Shown here in pieces: positions 45,075 to 53,943 of a stretch of DNA of 64,000 nt (within the stretch, counting starts at the first letter, position 1; the number at the start of each line of letters is the position of its first letter). The stretch spans positions 164,064 to 228,063 of the forward strand of contig NZ_FOIN01000001.1 in NCBI RefSeq assembly GCF_900102365.1, read 5' to 3'. A model generated the notes under the pieces. The model was not told the DNA's origin. It made no database searches and worked only from the letters and a program-made list of their open reading frames with translations. The position numbers were made by a program, and so were the translations under genes. Origin of the DNA: Thomasclavelia cocleata (GTDB lineage: Bacteria; Bacillota_I; Bacilli_A; Erysipelotrichales; Coprobacillaceae).

Positions 45075-46469
45075 TTAATCCTTTCTATTTAATGATAATT
45101 TCTCTTTTAAATCAAAAGATTTTCGTTCACTTGGTAACTTTATAATAAAGGTTGATCCCACATCAACTTGTGAAATAACATCAATATTTCCATGATGTAA
45201 ATCAATAATAGACTTAACAATTGATAACCCTAGTCCATTACCTTCAACTGAACGAGCCTTATCTTCACGATAAAATCGTTCAAATATATGTGAAATAACT
45301 TCTTTTGACATTCCATGTCCAGTATCTTCTATTGAAACTTCAACTTCTCTAGAAGTCTTTTTAACTCTTATTGTAATCAATCCACCTTTATCAGTATACT
45401 TGATTGCATTAGAAATAATATTTATCCATACTTGTTCTAATCTTTGTTCATCACCATATACCATGGCATCTTTTCGAGGTCTTTCAAATTCAATTTCAAT
45501 ATCCTTTAAAATCGCCTGATTTTCTTGAGTCGAAATAACCCTTAATAACTGTTCAACAATAGAAAAAGTCGTAAACTCTAACTCAACTTCTTCCCGCTCT
45601 AAAAGAGTCAATTGTAACATATTTTTAGATAATGTTGATAAACGTTTAGAATGAAACAAAATAATATCAGCATATTTTTGACGCTGTTCTTTTGGCAAAT
45701 CTTCTTCTTTTAATATATTAGCAAATCCTTGTATCGCAGTTAATGGCGTTTGAAATTCATGCGAAATATCAGAAATAAATTTCTGTCTAGTTTCCTCCTG
45801 TTTAGCTAACTGCTGTGCCATTTGATTAAACCCCTGATTTAATCTTGATATCTCATCATCACCAACATAATTCACTCGAACACTATAGTTTCCTTTAGAT
45901 AACTCTTTAGTTGCATTTGTCAAACGGGTGATTGGTTTGACAATAATATCAGCAATCGCAATAAATACTAAATTTCCTGATAAAAATACACATCCTAGAA
46001 TTAATACAGCTGAATTGGCAAAAATACTTTTTTCATAACTAGTATCTTTTTGAACATAAACATATACATCCATATCTCTTATATTTGTCTTACTACCATA
46101 TGACTGGATACTTTTCTGTTCAGCATAACAGCCATTTTTACTATCATCATAATAATATCTTTTCATCATCTCTTTAGATGGTGCATATTTATTACCACCA
46201 TATGTATAATATCCATAATTTGGTGAATATAGCGTAATATTAATTTCTGAGCTAATTGCATACTGATCCATGATATCATTAATATTAGTATCTTCTAAAC
46301 TATTTAAAATTCCCACAACATATTCACTTGTCGCACTCAATTCATTTTGTGCCATATCTGCAATCTGATCATAATTGCTTCTTAAAGCTACATATCCTGC
46401 AACTGAAAAACTAAAAACTATGGTAATTAAAAAACCACAAATTAATTTACCATAAATAGATTTCATCAT
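45075..46469 (-). CDS. Sensor histidine kinase
   Basis: A 464-residue membrane kinase. Membrane segments at about 7-27 and 150-173 enclose a roughly 120-residue external sensor domain rich in Tyr (PNYGYYTYGGNKY). HAMP follows (about 175-228), then HisKA with phospho-acceptor His237 in FISDISHEFQTPLTAIQGFA, and HATPase with NIISNAIKYTDKGG, DTGHGMSKEVISHIFERFYRED and GNGLGLSIVKSI. It overlaps the upstream response regulator by four bases. Signal unknown. Confidence 0.95.
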   Translation of the reverse strand: MMKSIYGKLICGFLITIVFSFSVAGYVALRSNYDQIADMAQNELSATSEYVVGILNSLEDTNINDIMDQYAISSEINITLYSPNYGYYTYGGNKYAPSKEMMKRYYYDDSKNGCYAEQKSIQSYGSKTNIRDMDVYVYVQKDTSYEKSIFANSAVLILGCVFLSGNLVFIAIADIIVKPITRLTNATKELSKGNYSVRVNYVGDDEISRLNQGFNQMAQQLAKQEETRQKFISDISHEFQTPLTAIQGFANILKEEDLPKEQRQKYADIILFHSKRLSTLSKNMLQLTLLEREEVELEFTTFSIVEQLLRVISTQENQAILKDIEIEFERPRKDAMVYGDEQRLEQVWINIISNAIKYTDKGGLITIRVKKTSREVEVSIEDTGHGMSKEVISHIFERFYREDKARSVEGNGLGLSIVKSIIDLHHGNIDVISQVDVGSTFIIKLPSERKSFDLKEKLSLNRKD

Positions 46470-47137
46470 TCAACTTCTACCTTATATCCAAGCCCTCTTA
46501 CCGTAACAACCTTAAATCCTGGTAAATGACCTAAATTTTCACGAATTCTTTTTATATGTACATCAACAGTACGATCAAAACCATCATAATCCATTCCCCA
46601 TATTTTTTCAATTAACTGCTCACGACTAAAAATTTGTTCAGGATGTTTAGCTAACTCAAATACTAGCTCAAATTGTTTTAATGGCAGATGAATCATTTCA
46701 TCCTTATAGCGAATCTCATATTTTTCACCATCAAATTCAACTTCATTTAATTTGATGATGTTTGATGTATTTACACTATATCTTTTTAACACTGCTCTTA
46801 CACGAGCCATTAACTCAGTAGGATCAAACGGCTTTACTACATAATCATCTGCCCCTACTGAAAAACCACGGAGTTTATCTTTACTTTCACCTTTAGCTGT
46901 CAGCATGATTACTGGAACATCTTTGAACTCCTTTAAATTTTCAACTAGCTCAAATCCATCCATTACTGGCATCATAACATCAATGATTCCTAAATCAACA
47001 TATTCGTTTTCAAAGATTTCTAATGCTTCTTCACCATTACTAGCTTCTAACATTTCAAAACCCTCTTTATTTAAATAAAACCCAATCAATTCTCTAATAT
47101 CCTTTTCATCATCAACTACCAATACCTTTGGTTTCAT
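46466..47137 (-). CDS. OmpR-family response regulator
   Basis: A 223-residue regulator. Receiver domain with VLVVDDEKD, phospho-acceptor Asp53 in GIIDVMMPVMDGF, LTAKG and GADDYVVKPFDP; C-terminal winged helix with FELVFELAKHPEQIFSREQL and DGFDRTVDVHIKRIRENLG. It precedes its cognate kinase in one operon. A minus-strand TTGACT with a TATGTT or TATAAT -10 lies upstream. Confidence 0.96.
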   Translation of the reverse strand: MKPKVLVVDDEKDIRELIGFYLNKEGFEMLEASNGEEALEIFENEYVDLGIIDVMMPVMDGFELVENLKEFKDVPVIMLTAKGESKDKLRGFSVGADDYVVKPFDPTELMARVRAVLKRYSVNTSNIIKLNEVEFDGEKYEIRYKDEMIHLPLKQFELVFELAKHPEQIFSREQLIEKIWGMDYDGFDRTVDVHIKRIRENLGHLPGFKVVTVRGLGYKVEVE

Positions 47138-47209
47138 ATAAACACCTCAATTCATTGTAAGATTATAACATAATTTATTTTGTAAATATAGTCAAACCCC
47201 AAGTAAAAA

Positions 47210-47233
47210 AGCAGAAAACTACAGTTTTCTGCT
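47210..47233 (-). terminator. Terminator after the 555-residue membrane protein gene
   Basis: AGCAGAAAAC (47210-47219) pairs with GTTTTCTGCT (47224-47233) around four bases; TTTTTT follows on the minus strand and the stop codon lies at the edge. Confidence 0.85.
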
Positions 47234-48899
47234 AGTTAAATTTAATTGAAGTAATTACCTCACTGTCATCTTTACTATTAACAAACTCAATTGTTACATT
47301 ATCACCCACTTTAGCCAATGGGAAACGATTACTTAAACTAATATCACCAATAAATACAGTTTCATTACCTTCGATTTTAAAATAATAAGTACTATTCCCA
47401 TCAATTACAGCTTCATTAATCGCAGTTATTGCACCTGTCAATTTATTTGTCTTAAAATCACCAGCATCCATCTTTTTACCATTTGATTCAAGCAAAGCAT
47501 AATATGCCTGTTCAGCTTGAGCTACACTATCACCTGTAGCAACAATTTGATAATTCTCGACACTAACAAAAGCATATTTTTTCACAAGATTAGCATCATC
47601 TTTTAAAGATAAGAAATAAGTAGGTTGTCCCCCTGCATTAATTAAAATCGGGAAAGTTGCCCTATATTTAAGATTTTGAACTTGTCCTTCAGCAGAAGAC
47701 ATTGCTGAATACTCTTCTGCCCCAGAAATATTATAATATTTCCCTTCCTTAGTTCGTAAATTGATCATTGCAAAACCGACATTAGAAGCATCTTTAGAAA
47801 CTGATGTTAAACCAGTGTATAAATATACATCATCATTAATAGCAACATAGTTATAACCATCAGTTGGACGTAATACACCTTTTTGTGAAAGTAAAGTATT
47901 AATATATCCATTTGTAAATTTCCCATAATTTTCCAACTGACTTAAAACTAATTCTGCCGGATATGCCCGATCAACCCATTGTGGAACTTTTTTAATATCA
48001 TAATACTGATGATCACCGTTAATCGCATTAACCAGCACAGCACCAGTTATATCTTTACCACCAAAAATACCAATCTTATAATCATAAACAGGAGCAATCC
48101 AGTATGGTGTCCCTTTTTCATCAACTTCAAAGGCAAGAGTATCAAACATCAAAGTTGGATAATTAGCTCGTAAATGCCGTTCAATTTTTCTTCCAAAATG
48201 CTCCGATTTAGAATACTTCATTCCCTCTTTTAATTTAACAACTTCTGATTCCTGAGTTACCATATTTACCCGAATATAAGCAGGTAATCCATCTCCACGA
48301 TTAGTAAACCATTTAATCAAATCACTATATTCAAGCGGTGTTACACGATATGGGTTATCATTATAATTGATTTGTTCATATGATTCATCAACTTCAAATT
48401 GAGAAACATAATCAACCATTTCACCCATTTTACGATCTCCTAGTTTAATTGCACTGTCACGATCAACAACTGGAATTGACTGATAAGAGATAGTCTTATT
48501 ATCTTCAAAGAAATCTGCTTTTTTGTCTAATGTTAACTGTTTTTGATAACTTTTAGCATTAAATATCGTTGAGCTGGCAAATGTTCCTCCTGCCACATAA
48601 ATAACTAACAATCCAATAATAATCAGACTATATTTCATGATCTTATTAAATCCACGATTAAAACTAAAATATAAAAAATCAAAAATAATTAATAAAAAAC
48701 AAACATATATAATAAATTGTGGAGCCTTAATATTTAATGGTATCAATAATGCATATTCACTAATTAAAGCTATAACTAAAGTAAGTATAAAAGCTTTAAC
48801 AAAAGCCCCTTTTTCTGATTTATTAACCACATTGTTTTGATATTTACGAAAGGTAAATCCTTCAACAAAATTTGCAAATATTTCATTAATTTTATTCAT
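47232..48899 (-). CDS. Large membrane-anchored conserved protein of unknown function
   Basis: A 555-residue protein. Three or four hydrophobic segments lie within residues 30-110 (AFILTLVIALISEYALLIPL, FIIYVCFLLIIFDFLYFSF, YSLIIIGLLVIYVAGGTFA). About 440 residues then face probably the outside, with repeated beta-rich patterns such as TPYWIAPVYDYKIGIFGG, GAVLVNAINGDHQYYDI and TYFLSLKDDANLVKKYAFV. I do not recognise the family name; the outer part looks like a repeated PepSY-like or lipid/sugar binding fold. The start follows AAAGGAG and overlaps nrnA by eight bases. Confidence 0.85.
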   Translation of the reverse strand: MNKINEIFANFVEGFTFRKYQNNVVNKSEKGAFVKAFILTLVIALISEYALLIPLNIKAPQFIIYVCFLLIIFDFLYFSFNRGFNKIMKYSLIIIGLLVIYVAGGTFASSTIFNAKSYQKQLTLDKKADFFEDNKTISYQSIPVVDRDSAIKLGDRKMGEMVDYVSQFEVDESYEQINYNDNPYRVTPLEYSDLIKWFTNRGDGLPAYIRVNMVTQESEVVKLKEGMKYSKSEHFGRKIERHLRANYPTLMFDTLAFEVDEKGTPYWIAPVYDYKIGIFGGKDITGAVLVNAINGDHQYYDIKKVPQWVDRAYPAELVLSQLENYGKFTNGYINTLLSQKGVLRPTDGYNYVAINDDVYLYTGLTSVSKDASNVGFAMINLRTKEGKYYNISGAEEYSAMSSAEGQVQNLKYRATFPILINAGGQPTYFLSLKDDANLVKKYAFVSVENYQIVATGDSVAQAEQAYYALLESNGKKMDAGDFKTNKLTGAITAINEAVIDGNSTYYFKIEGNETVFIGDISLSNRFPLAKVGDNVTIEFVNSKDDSEVITSIKFN

Positions 48900-49830
48900 T
48901 TATTAGCTCCTTTAAATCTTCAATTAATTTTGGCAACATTTCAAAATCATCCAATTTTGCACCACTTGCTAGAGCATGTCCACCACCATTATATTTTTGT
49001 GCAATCCCATTAATTGTTATATCACGTGATCGAATACTGATACGCCAATTATTATCTACTACATTTTCTGTTACTGCTACCCAAATTTTATATTCTTCAA
49101 TACCTGAAAGAATATTAACAAAATCTGATCCTCGTTCTCTGCTTATTTTTAGATTTTTTAAATCTTCATCTCTTAAAACATAATAAGCTACACCACCATC
49201 AAATTTATAATTATTTAAAATAAACTTATTAACTTCTAAATCCTTAGCTTTTCTTAGATAGATACGATTATATATGTCAACTATATCAATTCCTGTCTTT
49301 AATAAAGTACTTGCAGCATCAAATGTTCTAACATCTGTACTTTTAAACAAAAATCTGGAAGTATCACCAATAATACCTAAATATAAAGCAGCAGCACCAT
49401 CTTTAGTTATCTTTAAAGTAGAATTATCTTTAAAAAACTGAGTAACTAATTGACTTACAGAACTAGCTGTACTATCTTCATAATTTAAATCTCCATAACT
49501 ATCTATAACAATATGATGGTCAATTTTAATAATTTCTTTACATTTTGTATAACTGTCATCATCAATTCTTTCCCTATTAGCAGTATCTAATACAATTCCT
49601 AATACTTCATTGTTATAATCAACTGTATCATCATTAAAATCTACTGTATATTTTCCTACTAATTCTGAGCTAAAATCACCACAAAGATAAACTTTTTTAT
49701 TAGGGTATGTTGTTTTTATGATATCATACATCCCAAATTGACTACCAAAAGCATCAAAATCCGGATTAATATGACGGTAAACTGCAATGTAGTCATATGC
49801 TTCAATTTTTGCAATAATATTTTGATCCAT
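48892..49830 (-). CDS. nrnA: Bifunctional oligoribonuclease / PAP phosphatase NrnA
   Basis: A 312-residue DHH/DHHA1 phosphoesterase degrading nano-RNAs and pAp. Start at 49830 after AAGGAG; the 96 bases of open frame upstream are AT-rich and not used. Seen: YRHINPDFDAFGSQFG, GIVLDTANRERIDD, IIKIDHHIVIDSYGD (DHH motif) and GGGHALASGAKL (DHHA1 domain). Confidence 0.94.
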   Translation of the reverse strand: MDQNIIAKIEAYDYIAVYRHINPDFDAFGSQFGMYDIIKTTYPNKKVYLCGDFSSELVGKYTVDFNDDTVDYNNEVLGIVLDTANRERIDDDSYTKCKEIIKIDHHIVIDSYGDLNYEDSTASSVSQLVTQFFKDNSTLKITKDGAAALYLGIIGDTSRFLFKSTDVRTFDAASTLLKTGIDIVDIYNRIYLRKAKDLEVNKFILNNYKFDGGVAYYVLRDEDLKNLKISRERGSDFVNILSGIEEYKIWVAVTENVVDNNWRISIRSRDITINGIAQKYNGGGHALASGAKLDDFEMLPKLIEDLKELINE

Positions 49831-49904
49831 TTTCTCACTCCTTATAATACAATCAACTATAACATATTTTATTATAAATATAAACAAAAATGACATAAAG
49901 AAAA

Positions 49905-49931
49905 AGCTATTGAAATAAATATTCAATAACT
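49905..49931 (-). terminator. ackA terminator
   Basis: On the minus strand AGTTATTGAA pairs with TTCAATAGCT (one G-U pair), followed by TTTTTC. Confidence 0.75.
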
Positions 49932-49941
49932 TCTTAACTCT

Positions 49942-51138
49942 TTATAATCCCAATACTCTTATAGTATCACGAGCAATCATTACTTCTTCATTAGTTGGAA
50001 TTACATAAACATCAACTTTTGAATATTGGTGCGAAATCAATCTGTTTTCTTTGCTTCTTGTCTCATTAGCTTCTTCATTTAAGAAAACCCCTAATGCTCG
50101 AGAAACATTATCAATAATTAAACGACGTAAATAAGATGCATTTTCACCAACTCCAGCAGTAAATGCGATAGCATCAATACCACCCATTTCAACAAAATAA
50201 CTACCAATAAACTTAGATACGATTCGTGCATATAATAGCCCAGTCAATAAAGCTCGCTCATCTCCAGTTTTAAATAAGGCATTTTCAATATCACGTGAAT
50301 CTGAAGAAATTCCAGAAATCCCTAACATTCCAGACTTTTTATTGTAAATATCTAATATTTCATCTGGTGTCTTATCTAGTTTTTTACATAAATAAGGCAT
50401 AATTGAAGGATCCACATCACCACAACGTGTTCCCATCATTACTCCTGCTAGTGGTGTAAAGCCCATTGAAGTATCAATACATACACCATCTTGAACCGCT
50501 GAAATACTTGCCCCATTTCCTAAATGACAAACAACAATTCTAGAATGTTTTGGATTTCCTAACATTTCTAATGCGACTTGTGATACATATTTATGACTTG
50601 TTCCATGTGCACCATATTTACGTACTTTTAAATCTGTATAATATTCTAATGGCAATGGATATAGATATCTTTCACGATCTAATGTTTGATGGAAAGCAGT
50701 ATCAAAAACAAATACATGTTCAACACCTGGTAACGCTTCTTTAAAAGCATTATAACCAACAATATGAGCAGGGTTATGAAGTGGTGCTAATTCAGCTAAC
50801 TCTTCAACTCTAGCAACAACTTCCTCATCTGCTTTAACTGAATCATTAAAATATTCTCCACCATGAACAATTCTATGTCCACAAGCTTCAATCTCACTTA
50901 AACTGCTTACTACTTTTTGATCAATTAAAGCATCTAATAATAGTTGTACTGCTACACTATGATCTACAATTGGACATTGTTTAGTAAACTTCTCACCATT
51001 ATATTTCATTTCAAAGTTACCTTGCTCTAAACCAATTCTTTCTACTAGTCCAGAAGTTATAACTTCTTCACTTGGCATATTGATTAACTGGAATTTCAAA
51101 GAAGAACTTCCTGCATTTATAGCCATTACTTTTACCAT
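49942..51138 (-). CDS. ackA: Acetate kinase
   Basis: A 398-residue enzyme converting acetyl phosphate and ADP to acetate and ATP, the main substrate-level ATP step of mixed-acid fermenters. Seen: VMAINAGSSSLKFQL, GHRIVHGGEYF, FDTAFHQTL, YGAHGTSHKYVS, VCHLGNGASISAV, DTSMGFTPLAGVMMGTRCGDVDPSI and FTAGVGENASYLR. Monocistronic; pta is not in the window. Confidence 0.97.
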   Translation of the reverse strand: MVKVMAINAGSSSLKFQLINMPSEEVITSGLVERIGLEQGNFEMKYNGEKFTKQCPIVDHSVAVQLLLDALIDQKVVSSLSEIEACGHRIVHGGEYFNDSVKADEEVVARVEELAELAPLHNPAHIVGYNAFKEALPGVEHVFVFDTAFHQTLDRERYLYPLPLEYYTDLKVRKYGAHGTSHKYVSQVALEMLGNPKHSRIVVCHLGNGASISAVQDGVCIDTSMGFTPLAGVMMGTRCGDVDPSIMPYLCKKLDKTPDEILDIYNKKSGMLGISGISSDSRDIENALFKTGDERALLTGLLYARIVSKFIGSYFVEMGGIDAIAFTAGVGENASYLRRLIIDNVSRALGVFLNEEANETRSKENRLISHQYSKVDVYVIPTNEEVMIARDTIRVLGL

Positions 51139-51277
51139 TTATAATTCCTCCTTATTTCTGTCATATATTAATTGTACCTAAAATATCAACTAAACTCAAC
51201 ATTTTTTGAAAGCACTTCCAAATTTTATTGTTATTTTTATGATTTATCCTTAAAAAAATCTAATTTATTTGAAATTT

Positions 51278-51302
51278 AAAACCCTAGTTAAACTAGGGTT
51301 TT
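51278..51302 (-). terminator. Terminator of the first spore protein gene
   Basis: AAAACCCTAGT and ACTAGGGTTTT pair around three bases, directly after the stop. Confidence 0.85.
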
Positions 51303-51309
51303 AAAATAA

Positions 51310-51528
51310 TTATTTTGATTGATTATAATTAGATGAACTCATTTGAGATTGTCCCATAGCTACTAATCTTTTAGTGATTTCGCCACCTACAGAACCATTC
51401 GCACGAGATGTTGCATCAGGACCTAAATTAACGCCAAATTCGTTTGCAATTTCGTATTTCATTTGATCAATTGCATTTTGAGCTCCAGGAACAACTAATT
51501 TGTTTCTGCTAGAGTTATTTTGTGACAT
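51310..51528 (-). CDS. Alpha/beta-type small acid-soluble spore protein, copy 1
   Basis: A 72-residue DNA-binding protein that saturates and protects the spore chromosome. Seen: [20 protein letters not shown], the germination-protease site [11 protein letters not shown], and [12 protein letters not shown] with the conserved GG-x-x-x-[KR] helix. AGGAGGTGAAACTAT precedes the ATG. Differs from the copy at 53717 at only a few residues (ATSRANGS versus TTARENGS, and the C-terminal [10 protein letters not shown]). Confidence 0.97.
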   Translation of the reverse strand: MSQNNSSRNKLVVPGAQNAIDQMKYEIANEFGVNLGPDATSRANGSVGGEITKRLVAMGQSQMSSSNYNQSK

Positions 51529-51533
51529 ATAGT

Positions 51534-51580
51534 TTCACCTCCTGACACATATATTTTGTGTTATAAATTTTAAATTATAC
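51534..51580 (-). promoter_or_regulatory. Putative SigG promoter and hairpin leader of spore protein copy 1
   Basis: On the minus strand GTATA (51580-51576), 17 bases and CAAAATA (51558-51552) resemble forespore SigG boxes. ACACA/TGTGT flanks the -10 region and could form a short hairpin before the ribosome binding site. Confidence 0.45.
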
Positions 51581-51628
51581 ATATTAGTAAAAAATATTTA
51601 AAATTTTTTTACTACCATCACTAATGAT

Positions 51629-51663
51629 TAAAACCCCAGATAATTCTAGGTTTTACCATCTAT
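51629..51663 (-). repeat. Orphan copy of a spore-protein terminator
   Basis: TAAAACCCCAGATAATTCT followed by GGTTTTACCATCTAT matches the terminator and stop region of the second spore protein gene (53685-53719) at 32 or so of 35 positions, but no spore protein gene follows. It suggests a deleted third copy. Confidence 0.6.
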
Positions 51664-51666
51664 AAA

Positions 51667-51916
51667 GGATCGCTTGATTTTGAGTTATCTTCATACGAGT
51701 GCTACGAAATTATACTCAAGTGTTCAAGGTACAATGGAAATTACTATGTCTATTCTTTTGTACGAGAAGCAGAACATATAATTAAATATCATACGTTCAA
51801 TTTCACCAAAAAAAACAAATGATTTTCTAAGAGATTTATTAGCATCTTATTTAAATAATGAACTAATATTTAAAGATTTTAAGATTAATATATTTTTTCT
51901 TATTGCTAGTTTCTAA
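51667..51916 (+). pseudogene. Frameshifted gene remnant
   Basis: The plus strand reads GSLDFELSSYECYEIILKCS, then RYNGNYYVYSFVREAEHIIK, and stops after TKKNK. Shifting by one base in an eight-A run continues NDFLRDLLASYLNNELIFKD FKINIFF to a stop at 51914-51916. The amino-acid composition is protein-like through both segments. There is no start codon or ribosome binding site. No family recognised. Confidence 0.5.
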
Positions 51917-51942
51917 TTTGTATCTCTTGTTGTATATTTTAT

Positions 51943-52037
51943 CCTATAAAATTACTTCATTTTTATAAATTTTTATGATAATATCTTTATGCATAGTTAG
52001 GTCCTCTCTCAATGGCATCCATAACTATGCTTTTTTT
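51943..52037 (+). ncRNA. Candidate small structured RNA / hairpin element, copy 2
   Basis: Aligns over 95 bases with 1583-1677, including CCTATAAAAT, TTTTTATGATAATAT, a 9-bp stem (GCATAGTTA 51991-51999, TAACTATGC 52022-52030), a 22-base loop with GTCCTCTCT, and seven T. Three stem pairs differ from copy 1 with both partners changed, which supports selection on RNA pairing. Confidence 0.6.
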
Positions 52038-52295
52038 GCAAAAAACTCATTATATAATAAGAATAAAGCATCCAATCATCAGGTGCTTTTTTTATTTATT
52101 CTTTAATTTATCCATAATTTCATGTAGTTTCACCATTTTTCTTCTCTCATGAATATAATTATATATACAAATTATAAAGTATTCTGACAGATTTTTGTAA
52201 ACTGATAGGGACTGTAAAACAGGTTTAAAGGATAAAAAAACAGAAACAACGATATCTATTACAAAATATCAGGAATTATTAAAATATAATATTGC

Positions 52296-52324
52296 TTGAC
52301 TTTTGTACCTCATATTGGTACTCT
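52296..52324 (+). promoter_or_regulatory. Promoter with internal GTACC palindrome upstream of the exported protein
   Basis: TTGACT (52296-52301), 17 bases and TACTCT (52319-52324). Within the spacer, GTACC (52305-52309) and GGTAC (52317-52321) form a palindrome, a natural repressor site. Confidence 0.5.
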
Positions 52325-52412
52325 GATAATAGAGAGCGCTTTCTTTATCATTATTATTTATTTTGCAAAATAATAAAACAGTGGCAAGTGAGAGTCGCGG
52401 GATGGAGAAAAA

Positions 52413-53099
52413 ATGAAAATTTTAAAACAAGTGAATAGGAATTTTTGCAGTGCATTATTAGTTTTAGTGGTTTTATTGCTATCAATAAGTAGTGTTAGTG
52501 CAACAGAAAGTGTAGGATATTATGCTAAAACATATCCTAATACAAATAAATATCTTAAAGATGCTTTTAATGAAAATGTCCATGATGTTCATATCTTTGA
52601 TGATTCATGTGTTGATATCACTGAACAGTTTATATTAGATAACCAGAATAAAGCCTGGGAATCAGTTATGGAAAATTACGCTAGTGGAGGTTATCTGTTA
52701 AAAGTTAGCAAGACTGATGAACCAGAAATATCTGTGCCAACACCATATGTTTCTCAATCAGTTTCCAAAGAAACTGATTGGATTTATAAAATTTTAGAAT
52801 ATAATGGTAGAAAAACATCAAATGAGTTTGGTGGAAAAGTAAAAGCTGTTTGTACATTTAACGATGCAATTGGACAATATACTAACATTGGTAATCCATA
52901 TATATATAAAGGATCACTTACCTCTGGAAACGTAAGTGATATTAAATTAACATATAGTAAAACTGTTGCAACTAATAAAAGAAAAGTCACTTATAGCAAG
53001 TTCTCATTTCTAGTTTATGATGAACAATATGGTAATAATAGCGGAATGGGTCTATATTATGATAAATTCTCAATTCCAGATACTTTAACTTTTAACTAA
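52413..53099 (+). CDS. Exported protein of unknown function, paralogue 1
   Basis: A 228-residue secreted protein. Residues 1-30 form a Sec signal peptide (MKILKQVNRNFCSALLVLVV to SSVSA, cut before TES). The mature N-terminal part YPNTNKYLKDAFNENVHDVH, then DITEQFILDNQ and WESVMENYASGG recurs in the next gene. The second half (about 115-228) is beta-rich (AVCTFNDAIGQYTNIGNPYI, KVTYSKFSFLVYDEQYG). GGGATGGAG precedes the ATG. No family recognised. Confidence 0.8.
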   Translation: MKILKQVNRNFCSALLVLVVLLLSISSVSATESVGYYAKTYPNTNKYLKDAFNENVHDVHIFDDSCVDITEQFILDNQNKAWESVMENYASGGYLLKVSKTDEPEISVPTPYVSQSVSKETDWIYKILEYNGRKTSNEFGGKVKAVCTFNDAIGQYTNIGNPYIYKGSLTSGNVSDIKLTYSKTVATNKRKVTYSKFSFLVYDEQYGNNSGMGLYYDKFSIPDTLTFN

Positions 53100-53112
53100 A
53101 AAGTAGTTATTT

Positions 53113-53421
53113 ATGAAAATATCAAAAGGGGCTATTATTACAATCATTTTCGCACTTGCAATAATATCAGTTATAGTATGCGCAATTATTGACGGGGATT
53201 CAAACCCTTATCCTAATACAATCAAATACCTTGAAGATGCTTTTAATAAAAATGAATATGGTGTAAAAATTATAGATTCAAATAAAGGAGAAGACATAAC
53301 AGATTCTTTTATTTCAGAAAATAAAGAACTTTATGAAAATGGAGATTGGGATACAATTATGGAAAATTTTAATCAAAAACATTGTCATTTATCAGTTGAA
53401 AGAAATTCAGATGAAGAGTGA
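53113..53421 (+). CDS. Membrane-anchored or exported protein, paralogue 2
   Basis: A 102-residue protein with an N-terminal hydrophobic segment (GAIITIIFALAIISVIVCAI) and then YPNTIKYLEDAFNKNEYGVK, DITDSFISENKELY, WDTIMENFNQ. It matches the N-terminal half of the preceding gene in the pattern YPNT-x-KYL-x-DAFN-x-N, DIT-x-x-FI-x-x-N and W-[DE]-x-x-MEN-[FY], but lacks its beta-rich second half. It starts 13 bases after that gene. Tandem duplication with C-terminal loss is the simplest reading. Confidence 0.75.
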   Translation: MKISKGAIITIIFALAIISVIVCAIIDGDSNPYPNTIKYLEDAFNKNEYGVKIIDSNKGEDITDSFISENKELYENGDWDTIMENFNQKHCHLSVERNSDEE

Positions 53422-53445
53422 TTTTAACATAAAATATTAAAATAG

Positions 53446-53475
53446 GGTTAAGGCAATTAATGTCTTAGCCTTTTT
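53446..53475 (+). terminator. Terminator of the exported-protein pair
   Basis: GGTTAAGGC (53446-53454) pairs with GTCTTAGCC (53462-53470), two G-U pairs included, followed by five T. Confidence 0.75.
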
Positions 53476-53685
53476 ATTATACAAAACACAAAAAAACTAG
53501 TTCACTTTAGGTTCAAACTACAGCCAGTTTATGTTACAATCAAATATCTGATAGCGGTTATTGATAATTATTCAAAGATAAATACGAACAAATAACTAAT
53601 GTTATGAAGAAGTAAAACCCTATGGGAGTTAAAACGGAGTAAAAAATCAAATATCACCTTTTATTATAATTAGCATAAACACATT

Positions 53686-53711
53686 AAAACCCCAGATAAT
53701 TCTGGGGTTTT
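53686..53711 (-). terminator. Terminator of the second spore protein gene
   Basis: AAAACCCCAGA and TCTGGGGTTTT pair around four bases just after the stop. Confidence 0.85.
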
Positions 53712-53716
53712 ATCAT

Positions 53717-53938
53717 CTATTTAGATTGATTATAACGACTTGATGAAGTCATTTGTTTTTGTCCCATCTCAACTAATCTTTTTGTAATTTCGCCACCGAC
53801 AGAACCGTTTTCACGAGCAGTTGTATCAGGACCTAAATTAACGCCAAATTCGTTTGCAATTTCGTATTTCATTTGATCAATTGCATTTTGAGCTCCGGGA
53901 ACAACTAATTTGTTTCTACTAGAGTTATTTTGTGACAT
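53717..53938 (-). CDS. Alpha/beta-type small acid-soluble spore protein, copy 2
   Basis: A 73-residue spore DNA-protecting protein nearly identical to that at 51310-51528: same N-terminus [20 protein letters not shown], same protease site [11 protein letters not shown], then [32 protein letters not shown] before the ATG is identical as well. The two genes are 2.4 kb apart on the same strand, with decayed DNA and an opposing gene pair between them, consistent with a local gene family. Confidence 0.97.
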   Translation of the reverse strand: MSQNNSSRNKLVVPGAQNAIDQMKYEIANEFGVNLGPDTTARENGSVGGEITKRLVEMGQKQMTSSSRYNQSK

Positions 53939-53943
53939 ATAGT

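Larger units (their letters stand above)
51529..52412. other. Gene-poor region with remnants and a hairpin RNA
   Basis: About 880 bases hold no intact gene: the promoter region of the first spore protein gene, an orphan spore-protein terminator (51629-51663), a frameshifted gene remnant (51667-51916), the second copy of the hairpin RNA element (51943-52037), a terminator-like hairpin near 52067-52090 and a promoter (52296-52324) for the exported protein. Confidence 0.6.

Noticed and set aside
52067-52200. 13-residue minus-strand peptide frame (MVKLHEIMDKLKNK) before a terminator-like hairpin
   Set aside because: The initiation region is weak and the peptide unremarkable; it may be the tail of a lost gene.
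53500-53640. Possible recombinase remnant (LIAVIDNYSKINTNK) upstream of the second spore protein gene
   Set aside because: About 25 protein-like codons in an AT-rich stretch without start, context or a recognisable motif; too weak to call.
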